Below, piece by piece: positions 8,334 through 16,426 of a stretch of DNA of 64,000 nucleotides; within the stretch, counting starts at the first letter, position 1; every line of letters begins with the position of its first letter. A model generated the notes under the pieces. That model was given only the letters and a program-made list of their open reading frames with translations, was not told where the DNA came from and searched no databases. The DNA is from Halodesulfovibrio aestuarii. GTDB taxonomy: Bacteria > Desulfobacterota > Desulfovibrionia > Desulfovibrionales > Desulfovibrionaceae. The DNA lies in the NCBI RefSeq assembly GCF_050571805.1, contig NZ_CP192219.1; one strand, 5' to 3'. A program made the position numbers and the translations under genes.

Positions 8334-9686
8334 ATGACTAAAGTGGAAAAGCCCGATGTGCTTGTAATCGGTTCAGGACCAGCGGGGGGAGCTGTTGCGC
8401 GCATCTGTTCAGCCAAAGGTAAGCAGGTAGTGGTGGCTGATTATCAGCCTTTTGGTGGAACGTGTCCGCTGCGAGGATGTGAGCCTAAAAAATTTCTTTT
8501 TGATGTAACAAACGTAGCACTTCGCCGTAAACATATGACTGAAAGAGGATTGCACGGCTGTATTGCTGTTGATTGGAATAAGATGATGACAGCAATGGCA
8601 GAAATGCGCGATCCCATCCCCTCACTTGTGGAGCAATTCTACGAAAAGCAAGGTATCACAGGGGTTCATGGCAAGGCAAAATTTCTTTCTCCTGATACTG
8701 TTGTCATTAACAGAAAAAAGTATCAGCCGGAGAACATTGTTATAGCAACCGGAGCAACTCCTCGCGCTGTTGATTTCGAAGGGCACGAGTTAATGATATC
8801 TACTGATGAATTTTTTGAGATGAAAGAGCTTCCACCGCGTATAGTGTTCGTCGGTGGTGGGTTTATTGCGTTTGAGTTGGCACATATTGCTGCTATCGCT
8901 GGTTCGCAGGTAGATATTGTACTGCGAAGTGACCGTTTTTTACGACGATTTGATTCTTCTCTTGTGGATTGCATGCTTGAAGCAAGCCGGGATTTGGGGA
9001 TACGGCTTCATACCATGATGCCCCCTAATTCTCTTAAACAAGAAGGTAATGATCTGATATTGAGCGCAGGAGAAGATGATATCGGTTTTAGGGCTGACTG
9101 TGTTGTGCTGGCGGCTGGACGGGTTGCGCATGTTGAAGAATTGGACCCAAAAAAAGGTCAGTTGGAGTTGAATAAAAAGGGTGGAATTTCCGTTAATGAG
9201 TTTATGCAAAGCACTACAAACTCACGCGTCTACGCAGCGGGTGATGTCGTTGGGAATAGCATGGAATTAACGCCGGTAGCATCAATGGAAGGTCTCGTGG
9301 TTGCTAGCAATATCCTCAATGGTAATAATGAAAACCCAGACTATTCCGTAGTACCGTATACGCTTTTTACACATCCGCCGCTAAGCTCTGTAGGCTTGCG
9401 TGAGGAAGAAATCAAAGCGAATAATATCCCGTACAAAGTTTTTGAAGGCAGTGCATCCGGATGGTCAGAATATCGCAGACTTGGTGAACAGTATCCTTCA
9501 TATAAGATAGTCGTCTCCCGGACTGATGACACCATCCTCGGAGCAACTATTAACGGGCATAACTCTGAGGAGATAATTAACATCTTCGCCTTCGCTATGC
9601 GGACAAAAACAACTGTGGCTGAGTTGAACAAATGGCTCTGGGCGTATCCATCTTTCGGGTACACAATCAGGTATATGCTTAAATAG
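8334..9686 (+). CDS. FAD-dependent pyridine nucleotide-disulfide oxidoreductase
   Basis: The 450-residue flavoprotein belongs to the glutathione reductase / dihydrolipoamide dehydrogenase / mercuric reductase group. It has an N-terminal FAD site (VIGSGPAGG), the redox-active disulfide as GGTCPLRGCEPKK (Cys44, Cys49), a central NAD(P) site (VFVGGGFIAFE) and a second FAD motif VYAAGDV. The dimerisation domain is present but its end reads WAYPSFGYTIRYML without the usual C-terminal His-Glu pair of lipoamide dehydrogenases, so the substrate may not be a classic dithiol. A good ribosome site (AAGGAGAAG) precedes the ATG. It stands alone between two terminators. The natural substrate cannot be assigned. 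Confidence 0.9.
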   Translation: MTKVEKPDVLVIGSGPAGGAVARICSAKGKQVVVADYQPFGGTCPLRGCEPKKFLFDVTNVALRRKHMTERGLHGCIAVDWNKMMTAMAEMRDPIPSLVEQFYEKQGITGVHGKAKFLSPDTVVINRKKYQPENIVIATGATPRAVDFEGHELMISTDEFFEMKELPPRIVFVGGGFIAFELAHIAAIAGSQVDIVLRSDRFLRRFDSSLVDCMLEASRDLGIRLHTMMPPNSLKQEGNDLILSAGEDDIGFRADCVVLAAGRVAHVEELDPKKGQLELNKKGGISVNEFMQSTTNSRVYAAGDVVGNSMELTPVASMEGLVVASNILNGNNENPDYSVVPYTLFTHPPLSSVGLREEEIKANNIPYKVFEGSASGWSEYRRLGEQYPSYKIVVSRTDDTILGATINGHNSEEIINIFAFAMRTKTTVAELNKWLWAYPSFGYTIRYMLK

Positions 9687-9790
9687 GTTGTGTCTGCGAC
9701 GCTAACTAGTCGTTACTCAGAGAGCAAGAGCAAGAGAGGGCGGATAACGACGGTGTAGAAGCGCTGTAGACAAAAGTGAAAGAAAAAGAA

Positions 9791-9817
9791 AAGGCCGGAA
9801 AAACCGGCCTTTTTTTT
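9791..9817. terminator. Bidirectional terminator
   Basis: AAGGCCGG pairs with CCGGCCTT around an A5 loop, followed by eight Ts on the plus strand and a T/C-rich tail on the minus strand. It serves the flavoprotein gene and the convergent ABC operon, and it touches the stop codon of the ATPase gene. Confidence 0.95.
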
Positions 9818-10553
9818 AGAGAATTTGTTCAAGGAATTGCTTGAGTCGAGGATGCTTAGGGTTTGTGAAGAATTCTTCAGGCGTTCCCTGTTCGATGATT
9901 TCACCGTGATCCATAAATACAAGCCGATCTGCCACTTCACGTGCAAAACCCATTTCATGAGTTACGCAGACCATGGTCATGCCTTCTTTGGCAAGGTTTG
10001 TCATAACGTCGAGTACTTCGCCGATCATTTCAGGGTCGAGTGCAGAAGTAGGCTCATCGAAGAGCATTATTTTCGGATTCATGGCAAGGGCTCGAGCGAT
10101 AGCAACGCGCTGCTGTTGACCACCGGACAACTTGGAAGGGAACACATGTGCCTTGTCAGATATACCAACTTTTTTAAGCAGTTCCAGAGAGATGGCCTCT
10201 GCTTCATTTTTTGGCATTTTTTTAAGGCGCATTGGAGCCATTGTCAGGTTACCCAGCACTGTTTTATGCGGGAACAGGTTAAAGCTCTGGAATACCATGC
10301 CCAGCTCTTGACGTACGGCGTTGATATTGCAATCCGGTGCAGTAATATCCTGACCGTCAACTATGATGTGGCCTTTGTTTATTTTTTCAAGGCGGTTGAT
10401 GGAGCGTAGTAATGTTGATTTACCAGAACCAGATGGCCCGAGGATAACGACTTTTTCACCTGAAGCAATGTTCAGGCTTACATCATTAAGCGCTGTGAGC
10501 TGTCCAAAAAACTTGTAGACGTTTTCTACTTGGATGATTGGATTAGTCGTCAT
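9816..10553 (-). CDS. Polar amino-acid ABC transporter, ATP-binding protein
   Basis: This is the cytosolic ATPase of an amino-acid importer of the GlnQ/HisP type. Walker A is GPSGSGKST, the signature is LSGGQQQR and Walker B with the D-loop reads MLFDEPTSALDP. Its length of 245 residues is typical. The gene overlaps the permease gene upstream by 11 bases, so the two are translationally coupled. Substrate choice is set by the binding protein two genes upstream. Confidence 0.96.
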   Translation of the reverse strand: MTTNPIIQVENVYKFFGQLTALNDVSLNIASGEKVVILGPSGSGKSTLLRSINRLEKINKGHIIVDGQDITAPDCNINAVRQELGMVFQSFNLFPHKTVLGNLTMAPMRLKKMPKNEAEAISLELLKKVGISDKAHVFPSKLSGGQQQRVAIARALAMNPKIMLFDEPTSALDPEMIGEVLDVMTNLAKEGMTMVCVTHEMGFAREVADRLVFMDHGEIIEQGTPEEFFTNPKHPRLKQFLEQIL

Positions 10554-11331
10554 AGTAATTCAGCTTGTTTTCCATGATGCTTACTCCTTTTGAAAGAAGG
10601 AGAGTAATTATCAGGTAGATGAGAGCTACCATAAGGTAACATTCGAAATAGTTAAAAGTAACGGACGCATATTCTCTGCCTCTGCGCAGTAATTCGGAAA
10701 CCGCGAGGATTGAGACAAGTGAGGAGTCTTTGAGCAAGGCAATGAATTCGTTGCCGACAGGTGGAAGAATAGTTCTCCAAGCCTGTGGAAGAATAACCAT
10801 AAACATAGTCTCTGTCTTGTTAAAGCCAAGAGAACGCGCTGCCTCAGTCTGTCCACAATCTACCGCATCAATACCCGCACGGAATACTTCACCCATGTAA
10901 GCACCATAACATACGGACATGGCAATGATTGCAGCGGTGAGGTCTGGTAATTGAACAAATTCACCAATTGCATAATAGATGAAAAATAGTTGAACCAGAA
11001 GTGGAATACCGCGAATAATTTCTACATAGGTTGAGGCAATAAGGTTGATAATTTTATTTTCGGACAGTCTTCCCATGCCGGTTGCAAGCCCGATGGGAAT
11101 AGTGAGCAGAATAGCACTGACTGTCACTTCAAAGGTAACCAGAATTCCATCTGGTAAAAATTTGAGAATATCCAGATATGGATCCGGATTTTTTACACAA
11201 AGGTAAATGATGGAACTAATCGCAAAAATAAGCGAAATGCTCCAGGCTGTAATAATGCTTTTGTCTTTGCCGGATGGAATAAGCATGCCGTCTGTAACGG
11301 CAATGCGTACTTCTTTTTTTTCTACGCTCAT
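10543..11331 (-). CDS. Amino-acid ABC transporter permease
   Basis: This 262-residue inner-membrane permease has about five to six hydrophobic segments and the EAA loop (EAARSLGFNKTE, then PQAWRTILPP) that contacts the ATPase. An unusually long N-terminal cytosolic stretch precedes the first membrane segment. Only one permease gene is present, so a homodimer is expected. The start overlaps nothing upstream; an attenuator-like stem separates it from the binding-protein gene. Confidence 0.95.
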   Translation of the reverse strand: MSVEKKEVRIAVTDGMLIPSGKDKSIITAWSISLIFAISSIIYLCVKNPDPYLDILKFLPDGILVTFEVTVSAILLTIPIGLATGMGRLSENKIINLIASTYVEIIRGIPLLVQLFFIYYAIGEFVQLPDLTAAIIAMSVCYGAYMGEVFRAGIDAVDCGQTEAARSLGFNKTETMFMVILPQAWRTILPPVGNEFIALLKDSSLVSILAVSELLRRGREYASVTFNYFECYLMVALIYLIITLLLSKGVSIMENKLNYYDD

Positions 11332-11354
11332 AATTGGTATCGCTGTTGGTTGCA

Positions 11355-11392
11355 GTAAAAAGAAAGGACTGGTGCTCTGTAAGTACCAGTCC
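11355..11392 (-). terminator. Attenuator-like stem between binding-protein and permease genes
   Basis: On the minus strand GGACTGGT pairs with ACCAGTCC across an 11-base loop and is followed by TTTCTTTTT. A leaky terminator here would give more binding protein than permease, as is common in such operons. Confidence 0.75.
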
Positions 11393-11415
11393 CTTATTGT
11401 AAGTACAGAGACTTC

Positions 11416-12156
11416 TTATTGACCGATCCACTTTTTGCGAAGTTCGGCTTCAATGCCTTTAGCTTTTACTGCTGCGATACCTTTGTTGAGGAGGTCGAGG
11501 AGTTCTTTATTGCCTTTTTTAACTACGAAACCGTAGTACTCAGGCTTATCGGATTTAACGATGAATGCGAGTTTGAATTTACCAGCGTATTTAGGATTAC
11601 GCAGCACGTAGTCCGCTGCGATTGCATCATCACAGATTACGCCGTCAATACGGCCGGTGTAGAGTGCTTCAATAGCAAAGCCGATTTCATCATATTCTTT
11701 AGTGTTAACACCTTCAGCACGTTTTGCCACAAACACACCGGTAGTACCAAGCTGGCCACCAAGCGTCTTGCCTTTGAGGTCGGTAAGTGAAGCGCCGGAT
11801 GCGTCGATAGGAAGAATTACGGCCTGAGTTACTTCAAAGTAAGGGTCAGAGAAGTCAAATTTTTTCTGGCGTTCAGGAGTGATAGATACGGATGAAGAAA
11901 TCATGTCATATTTTCTACCAACTAAGCCCGCAAAGATACCATCCCATGCAACACTTTTGTGTTCAACGGTGAGGCCGAGTTCTTTAGCTATAGCATCGCA
12001 GTAATCAACAGAATAGCCCACAATATTTTTGTTTTGATCAACAAATTCCATTGGCGGCCAAGTCGCGTCATGTGCAATCACGATTGTTTTTTGTGCGAAG
12101 GCGAAGGAAGCGGTCATTGCAACAACTACCAGCGCAAGAACTATTTTTTTCAGCAT
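11416..12156 (-). CDS. Amino-acid ABC transporter, periplasmic binding protein
   Basis: The 246-residue protein is a family 3 solute-binding protein. A cleavable signal peptide ends at about residue 21 (ASFAFA-QKT). The mature start TIVIAHDATWPPMEF and the later DMISSSVSITPERQKKFDFSDPY are typical. There is no lipobox, so the protein is free in the periplasm. It heads an operon with permease and ATPase. The exact amino acid cannot be read from sequence. The LysO-like exporter upstream is on the same strand but ends in its own terminator. Confidence 0.95.
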   Translation of the reverse strand: MLKKIVLALVVVAMTASFAFAQKTIVIAHDATWPPMEFVDQNKNIVGYSVDYCDAIAKELGLTVEHKSVAWDGIFAGLVGRKYDMISSSVSITPERQKKFDFSDPYFEVTQAVILPIDASGASLTDLKGKTLGGQLGTTGVFVAKRAEGVNTKEYDEIGFAIEALYTGRIDGVICDDAIAADYVLRNPKYAGKFKLAFIVKSDKPEYYGFVVKKGNKELLDLLNKGIAAVKAKGIEAELRKKWIGQ

Positions 12157-12262
12157 TGGGTTCTCCTGCTTTACAAAATTTTTGTTTGATAAACGTCCCG
12201 CTTATAATCTGGCGTTGTGAGCCTTAAATGTCAACAGATAATCGCTTGTATTATGTGAAAAA

Positions 12263-12302
12263 ATACAAAAAAGTAATTTTATGTAGTACTTTTGAGTACT
12301 AC
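12263..12302 (-). terminator. Stem-loop overlapping the stop codon of the LysO-like gene
   Basis: GTAGTAC / GTACTAC with a six-base loop covers the stop codon, and the minus strand then reads into a T-rich run. It separates the exporter genes from the ABC importer. Confidence 0.65.
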
Positions 12303-12898
12303 GTCATGATGAAGGTTACAATAAACGGTACAAGCACTGTTAAAACCATGCCGCTAAAGACTGCTATGATGCCATAGCGTTCGCTTGTAAACTTTACAAT
12401 TATCGGAAGGGTTGTATCCATTGCAGTTGCTCCTCCGGATGCAACAGGTGCAAGTTTACCAAAAAAACGGACAAGAAAAGGGGTGCATAAAAGTGTTATT
12501 ATTTCGCGTATAATATTTGCAAGTAATGCAACAGAACCTAAAAGCGGGTCGCCTAGATTCGTTATAATAACAGTCGAAAGAGAATAGTAGCCAAAGCCAG
12601 CACCTACGGCGAGTACATCATGCATCGACATATCGGCAATAATACACCATGCGGCAATAGAACCGGCTGCAGTTCCTAGAAAAATAGCAAAAGGAACCAG
12701 AAGAACTTTCAGGTGCATCTCACGAAGAATAGTCCAGCAGTGAGAATCGAACCCGATAGACATCCCAACCAGAAATAGTAAGGCATAAAGCACGTAGGTT
12801 GAAAGAGCATCGTTAAGCAGCCATGTCGGCACAGAGTCCATGTGCCCCACAAAGCAACCTGCAATGAAGAAGGTCAGGATAATGAGGCTACCTTTCAT
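12299..12898 (-). CDS. LysO-type exporter, C-terminal subunit (DUF340)
   Basis: The 199-residue hydrophobic protein has about six predicted membrane segments and matches the C-terminal two thirds of LysO (YbjE), the lysine exporter of enteric bacteria. The segment VASGGATAMDTTLPII is a good family marker. The gene overlaps the preceding 94-residue gene by 11 bases in another frame. Together they add up to about 293 residues, close to the single-chain LysO. A divided gene pair is known in this family, so this is probably a natural split and not a sequencing error. Substrate is inferred only. Confidence 0.85.
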   Translation of the reverse strand: MKGSLIILTFFIAGCFVGHMDSVPTWLLNDALSTYVLYALLFLVGMSIGFDSHCWTILREMHLKVLLVPFAIFLGTAAGSIAAWCIIADMSMHDVLAVGAGFGYYSLSTVIITNLGDPLLGSVALLANIIREIITLLCTPFLVRFFGKLAPVASGGATAMDTTLPIIVKFTSERYGIIAVFSGMVLTVLVPFIVTFIMT

Positions 12899-13172
12899 CG
12901 AATTGTCCTTTCAGAATGAATTTATCTAGCAGAAAGACAGCGCTTGCACTTCCCAGCACGCAGCAGGCACTGATGCATGCAGCTTGTACGCCGATGGTGC
13001 CAAGCTGTGTAATTATGGTTTCATTTGAACCCGTTGTTACGCCAAGCATAAACAGGAGCGCGTAGATGGACCACATTGTGAGGCGGTTCACGTTGTCGAC
13101 AATACATTTGTTGTGGCGAAAGAGGAAACCAAGCGGAATTCCTATCAGAATGCATAGGATGGTGATAAGCAT
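12888..13172 (-). CDS. LysO-type exporter, N-terminal subunit (DUF340)
   Basis: This 94-residue protein has three hydrophobic segments and corresponds to the N-terminal third of LysO. It ends in VFLLDKFILKGQFDER and overlaps the start of the larger subunit gene by 11 bases, which suggests translational coupling and equal dosage. Divergent transcription from the CRP/FNR-controlled cupin genes begins about 200 bases away. Confidence 0.82.
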   Translation of the reverse strand: MLITILCILIGIPLGFLFRHNKCIVDNVNRLTMWSIYALLFMLGVTTGSNETIITQLGTIGVQAACISACCVLGSASAVFLLDKFILKGQFDER

Positions 13173-13287
13173 AACGCCTCCCAGAAAAGTAGTTAGAGAA
13201 GTCTTTGAAGGAATTGCGGGTATACTTCTACAGAATTATTGTCAAATAACAAAGCACGATACTTTGTAGAGAATTGAGCCAGCTTGG

Positions 13288-13303
13288 TGTGATGAATATC
13301 ACA
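13288..13303. promoter_or_regulatory. CRP/FNR-type palindrome 1
   Basis: TGTGA-TGAATA-TCACA is an exact match to the TGTGA-N6-TCACA arrangement of CRP/FNR-family regulators. It lies between divergent genes, about 80 bases before the first cupin gene. Confidence 0.75.
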
Positions 13304-13311
13304 TCTTTTAC

Positions 13312-13326
13312 GTGACCTTCGTCACA
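13312..13326. promoter_or_regulatory. CRP/FNR-type palindrome 2
   Basis: GTGA-CCTTCG-TCAC(A) lies 23 bases, about two helical turns, from palindrome 1. It abuts a TATACT hexamer at 13331-13336 that could be a -10 element. Binding here could block that promoter. Confidence 0.65.
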
Positions 13327-13384
13327 TATTTATACTGTTAATGCGTTAGGATGAAATCATACTCTGAATTAAAGGAGCTTTTAT

Positions 13385-13702
13385 ATGCATAAAAATAGTA
13401 TTCCAGAAAGTCGTAGTTTTAATCCTGACCGGATGCACGTGCAGCTGGTTCACGAATCGGAAAACGTTAAGGTCATGAACTTTAATTTGAAAGCTGGACA
13501 GGAAATGCCAGTGCATTCACATAATCTGGACGGCGAGCTTGTGATGGTTGTGCTCAGCGGTGAAGGACAGCTTCTTGGTGAGCATGGTGTGCTTGATTCT
13601 ATAACAGCTGGTGACGTTCTGATTTGCGAAATAAAAGTGCCGCATGGTGTTCGGGCTTCAAAAGATATGAGTCTGGTTGTAACCATTGCACCTCCAATTT
13701 AA
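13385..13702 (+). CDS. Small cupin protein with intact metal site
   Basis: The 105-residue single-domain cupin has motif 1 with His44, His46 and Glu51 (PVHSHNLDGE) and motif 2 with His87 (VPHGVRA), the usual four metal ligands. A ribosome site AAAGGAG precedes the ATG. Two CRP/FNR-type palindromes lie upstream. The next gene is a paralogue that has lost two of the ligands. Function is unknown; small cupins of this kind are often ligand sensors or isomerase-like enzymes. Confidence 0.87.
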   Translation: MHKNSIPESRSFNPDRMHVQLVHESENVKVMNFNLKAGQEMPVHSHNLDGELVMVVLSGEGQLLGEHGVLDSITAGDVLICEIKVPHGVRASKDMSLVVTIAPPI

Positions 13703-13775
13703 ACAAAAATAAGAGTAAAATACTGTCTGCATAAGGTGCCTTTCGAGTATGCTCAATAGTGGAAAGGAGGCTCCT

Positions 13776-14111
13776 ATGCAAAAGACTAGTATTTTAGAGA
13801 GTGGAATATTTAATCCCGATAGAGTGCATGAACGACTGATTCATGAATCTGCTGGTGCAAAGATTAAGAGCCTGCATTTACTCGCAGGACAGGAACTCCC
13901 GGTTAAGGCATATGGAACAGAAGGCGAAGCCATGTTAGTCGTACTAAGTGGCGAAGGGCTCTTGCTGGGTAAGCACGGTGTGCTTGACGCTCTGGTTCAA
14001 GGTGACGTGGTGATCGCTGATTTGCGTATACCTCATGGGTTGCGGGCAGAAAAGGATATGTGTGTTCTTGCAAGCTTTACACCTTTGCCTGAAAAAAAGG
14101 CTAAGAAATAA
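13776..14111 (+). CDS. Small cupin paralogue lacking two metal ligands
   Basis: This 111-residue protein aligns without gaps to the preceding cupin over about 90 residues (for example FNPDR, LSGEG, HGVLD, PHG.RA.KDM). At the positions of His44 and His46 it has Lys and Tyr (PVKAYGTEGE), while Glu51 and His87 remain. It has a strong own ribosome site (AAAGGAGG) that sets the start at 13776. The pair is a tandem duplication, and this copy probably no longer binds metal in the usual way. A lysine-rich tail ends the protein. Confidence 0.85.
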   Translation: MQKTSILESGIFNPDRVHERLIHESAGAKIKSLHLLAGQELPVKAYGTEGEAMLVVLSGEGLLLGKHGVLDALVQGDVVIADLRIPHGLRAEKDMCVLASFTPLPEKKAKK

Positions 14112-14236
14112 AACATTGGTTATGACTCGCAAATGATCGAAAATCGGCCCTGGTGATGATGCAGCGTTTGGTGAGGTTGCGCTTTATTGGAGTGAAATGT
14201 TGAACCGCATAACGAGTTCATTACGTAAAAATCGAT

Positions 14237-14280
14237 AAAAAAAATGCTCTGCTTTAACTTCAAAGCAGAGCATTTTTTTA
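14237..14280. terminator. Bidirectional terminator between cupin genes and mlaA
   Basis: ATGCTCTGCTTT pairs with AAAGCAGAGCAT around a six-base loop, flanked by A-run and T-run. It can end both convergent operons. Confidence 0.95.
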
Positions 14281-14295
14281 TTTAGCAAATTGTAC

Positions 14296-15153
14296 TTAGT
14301 TTTCAATCTGTGCTGTACGCAACTGAGAATACGCGTTGCGCAAGGCTATGTATGGTTCAATTGCGGTGCCTACAATATCTTCGTACACTGTGATTCGTTT
14401 GTCCAATGTATTGAACTGAGCCCCAGCAAAGAGAGCGTAGTTTAAGTAAACAGGATCTAACGAAGGAGGCAGGAAAGCTCCCCCGACAAGGCCTGCGGTA
14501 TCACGAAAGTTGGACGCACCAAAGAATGGTAGAACAAGGTATGGCCCAGCAGGTATGCCCCAAGTTCCGAAGGTTTGGCCAAGATCTTCTTTTTCACCAG
14601 TGTGTGGAATAACAGGTTTTAGGTCTTTGGCAATGTCAATCATACCGCCAAAGCCGAATGCTGTGTTTACCACAAATCGAGAGAACTCAATGCCGGCAAG
14701 TGCAAATTTAGCCTGCAGAATTGCGTTAATAAATCTGCGAGGCATGCCAAACCAGTTTATAACGACGTTATCAAGTGTCTCGCGCGCAAATGTAGGAACT
14801 ACAATACGGTATGCAGCGTGTGCGGGCTTACCAACGTCGATGTATAACCAATCGTTGATACTAAACCACATTCTGTTCCAGCCCTCGAGAGGGTCGGTTA
14901 CGGCTACAGCCGAATTTTCTTCATCATACTCTGAGTCATCAAAATAGTCTGATGAGTCATCAAAAAATTCTGGTTCATCACTGAAAGGGTCATCATTGTC
15001 CGCAACAAGTGTGGATGATGAATAGAGCAGAGACGTAACAGGGGGGGAAAGAAATGTGTCGTTAGACATTGCTAACGGAATTTCTCCATCCGCATACGCT
15101 GGCTGTGTGTTAACAATGAGAAGAGCAAGAATAAGCCAAAAACAGTTTCGCAT
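14296..15153 (-). CDS. mlaA: MlaA/VacJ-family phospholipid transport protein
   Basis: MlaA removes phospholipids from the outer leaflet of the outer membrane and passes them to periplasmic MlaC. The 285-residue protein contains the family core (DPLEGWNRMWFSINDW, then the VLPFFGASNFRDT region). A signal peptide ends near residue 21 (QPAYA-DGE). No lipobox cysteine follows it, although E. coli MlaA is a lipoprotein. An acidic, Asp/Glu/Ser-rich linker (about 50-85) precedes the core. It is the last gene of the mlaEFDC-A series, 11 bases after mlaC. Confidence 0.92.
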   Translation of the reverse strand: MRNCFWLILALLIVNTQPAYADGEIPLAMSNDTFLSPPVTSLLYSSSTLVADNDDPFSDEPEFFDDSSDYFDDSEYDEENSAVAVTDPLEGWNRMWFSINDWLYIDVGKPAHAAYRIVVPTFARETLDNVVINWFGMPRRFINAILQAKFALAGIEFSRFVVNTAFGFGGMIDIAKDLKPVIPHTGEKEDLGQTFGTWGIPAGPYLVLPFFGASNFRDTAGLVGGAFLPPSLDPVYLNYALFAGAQFNTLDKRITVYEDIVGTAIEPYIALRNAYSQLRTAQIEN

Positions 15154-15164
15154 TATTACCTCAA

Positions 15165-15818
15165 TTATTTGGTATCAACTGTTGCTTGCTGCTGACGTAC
15201 TCGCTGGGCTTTTTCCTGAAGTTTTGCAATAAGCTCTTCAGGTGTACCTTTGCGTAAGAGTTCCTTGAACTGGATTCGGTAGTTTTTAACAAGGCTTACA
15301 CCTTCAACTAATACGTCATAGACCATCCATTTGCCGTTTTCGTCTAGCATACGGTAATTTACTGGTACGTCTTCGTTTTTATAGTTAACGGAGGTACGAA
15401 CTTCGACTTTTGTACCGCCTTTATTTGAACGACTACCCAAAATCGCAAGGTTTTGTCCGTCGTATTCTCTAACATGCTTAAAATACGTTACTTTGAGCAA
15501 TTCAATGAAAGCATCTTTAAATTTTGCTTTTTGTGTCGGAGTGAACGAATGCCACTTTCTACCGACTGTACGCATAGAAAATTCTTCCATGCTAAAAATG
15601 TTAAGTATCATTTTCTCAAGGTCAGCTATAACGGCACTGTCTTCATTGACATTCTGAAGGCTTGCATTCTTGAGTGTATATGAGATTTCATTAACGGCAT
15701 GACGTAATGCTTCTTCTGCGTCATGTTCCGCATCTGCAAATGCTGTACTTATAAGACACAAGATCAATATAAAAATGCAAGTTACAGATGATAAAAGTCT
15801 TTTGTAGGTTTTAGTCAT
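15165..15818 (-). CDS. mlaC: MlaC-family periplasmic phospholipid carrier
   Basis: The 217-residue protein has a signal peptide ending near residue 28 (STAFA-DAE) and the MlaC core, including MRTVGRKWHSFTPTQKAKF and YDVLVEGVSLVKNYR. MlaC shuttles phospholipid between the outer-membrane MlaA and the inner-membrane MlaFED complex. A 124-base gap separates it from mlaD, longer than elsewhere in the operon; I see no terminator in it. Confidence 0.94.
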   Translation of the reverse strand: MTKTYKRLLSSVTCIFILILCLISTAFADAEHDAEEALRHAVNEISYTLKNASLQNVNEDSAVIADLEKMILNIFSMEEFSMRTVGRKWHSFTPTQKAKFKDAFIELLKVTYFKHVREYDGQNLAILGSRSNKGGTKVEVRTSVNYKNEDVPVNYRMLDENGKWMVYDVLVEGVSLVKNYRIQFKELLRKGTPEELIAKLQEKAQRVRQQQATVDTK

Positions 15819-15942
15819 AAAACCTCCCCCTGTATGTAATATAAGTAGCGTCGGTTTTGCTGAAAAGTATTTTAAATCTTAAATAGATAGTTCGTAAGTA
15901 TATCAGGTGTGGAGTAAAAGTACATACGAAAAATTTATTAGA

Positions 15943-16389
15943 TTAAACTCCACCGAAAACGTATTTACTAATGAGTTCTTCAATGTCGACAGCTGATTCT
16001 GTATCAGTGATTTCACTGCCGTCTTCTAACAAGTCCGGAGATCCGCCAGGCGTAAGCTTTATGTACTTATCCCCAATAAGTCCACTTGTCTTGATAGAAG
16101 CTATGATATCGTCACTGAGCTTAACGTTGTTTTGAATCGCAAGGGCTACAGTTGCAAGGTAGTCTTCTTGATCAAGTGATACGCCTGCTACTTTCCCGAC
16201 AGGTACTCCGGCAATTTCTACCCCTGCGCCTGCGCGAAGTCCTGCTGCAGATTCAAATTTTGCGTATACCGTATATGTATTTGAAGAACCAAGCTGCATT
16301 TTTCCCAGCTTAATAGTCAAATATCCGACGCATAACAGGCATATTAAAACGAAAATGCCCACAGCGGTTTCTTTTGAGTATGATTTCAT
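15943..16389 (-). CDS. mlaD: MlaD, MCE-domain membrane-anchored subunit
   Basis: MlaD has one N-terminal membrane segment (about 8-27) and one MCE domain (about 38-117; AGLRAGAGVEIAGVPVG, then IGDKYIKLTPGG). Six copies form a ring on the periplasmic side of the MlaE permease. The protein has 148 residues, slightly short but complete. It lies 37 bases after mlaF. Confidence 0.95.
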   Translation of the reverse strand: MKSYSKETAVGIFVLICLLCVGYLTIKLGKMQLGSSNTYTVYAKFESAAGLRAGAGVEIAGVPVGKVAGVSLDQEDYLATVALAIQNNVKLSDDIIASIKTSGLIGDKYIKLTPGGSPDLLEDGSEITDTESAVDIEELISKYVFGGV

Positions 16390-16426
16390 GGAGACTGCTC
16401 TTATACTTTATTTTTATAATATTCTA

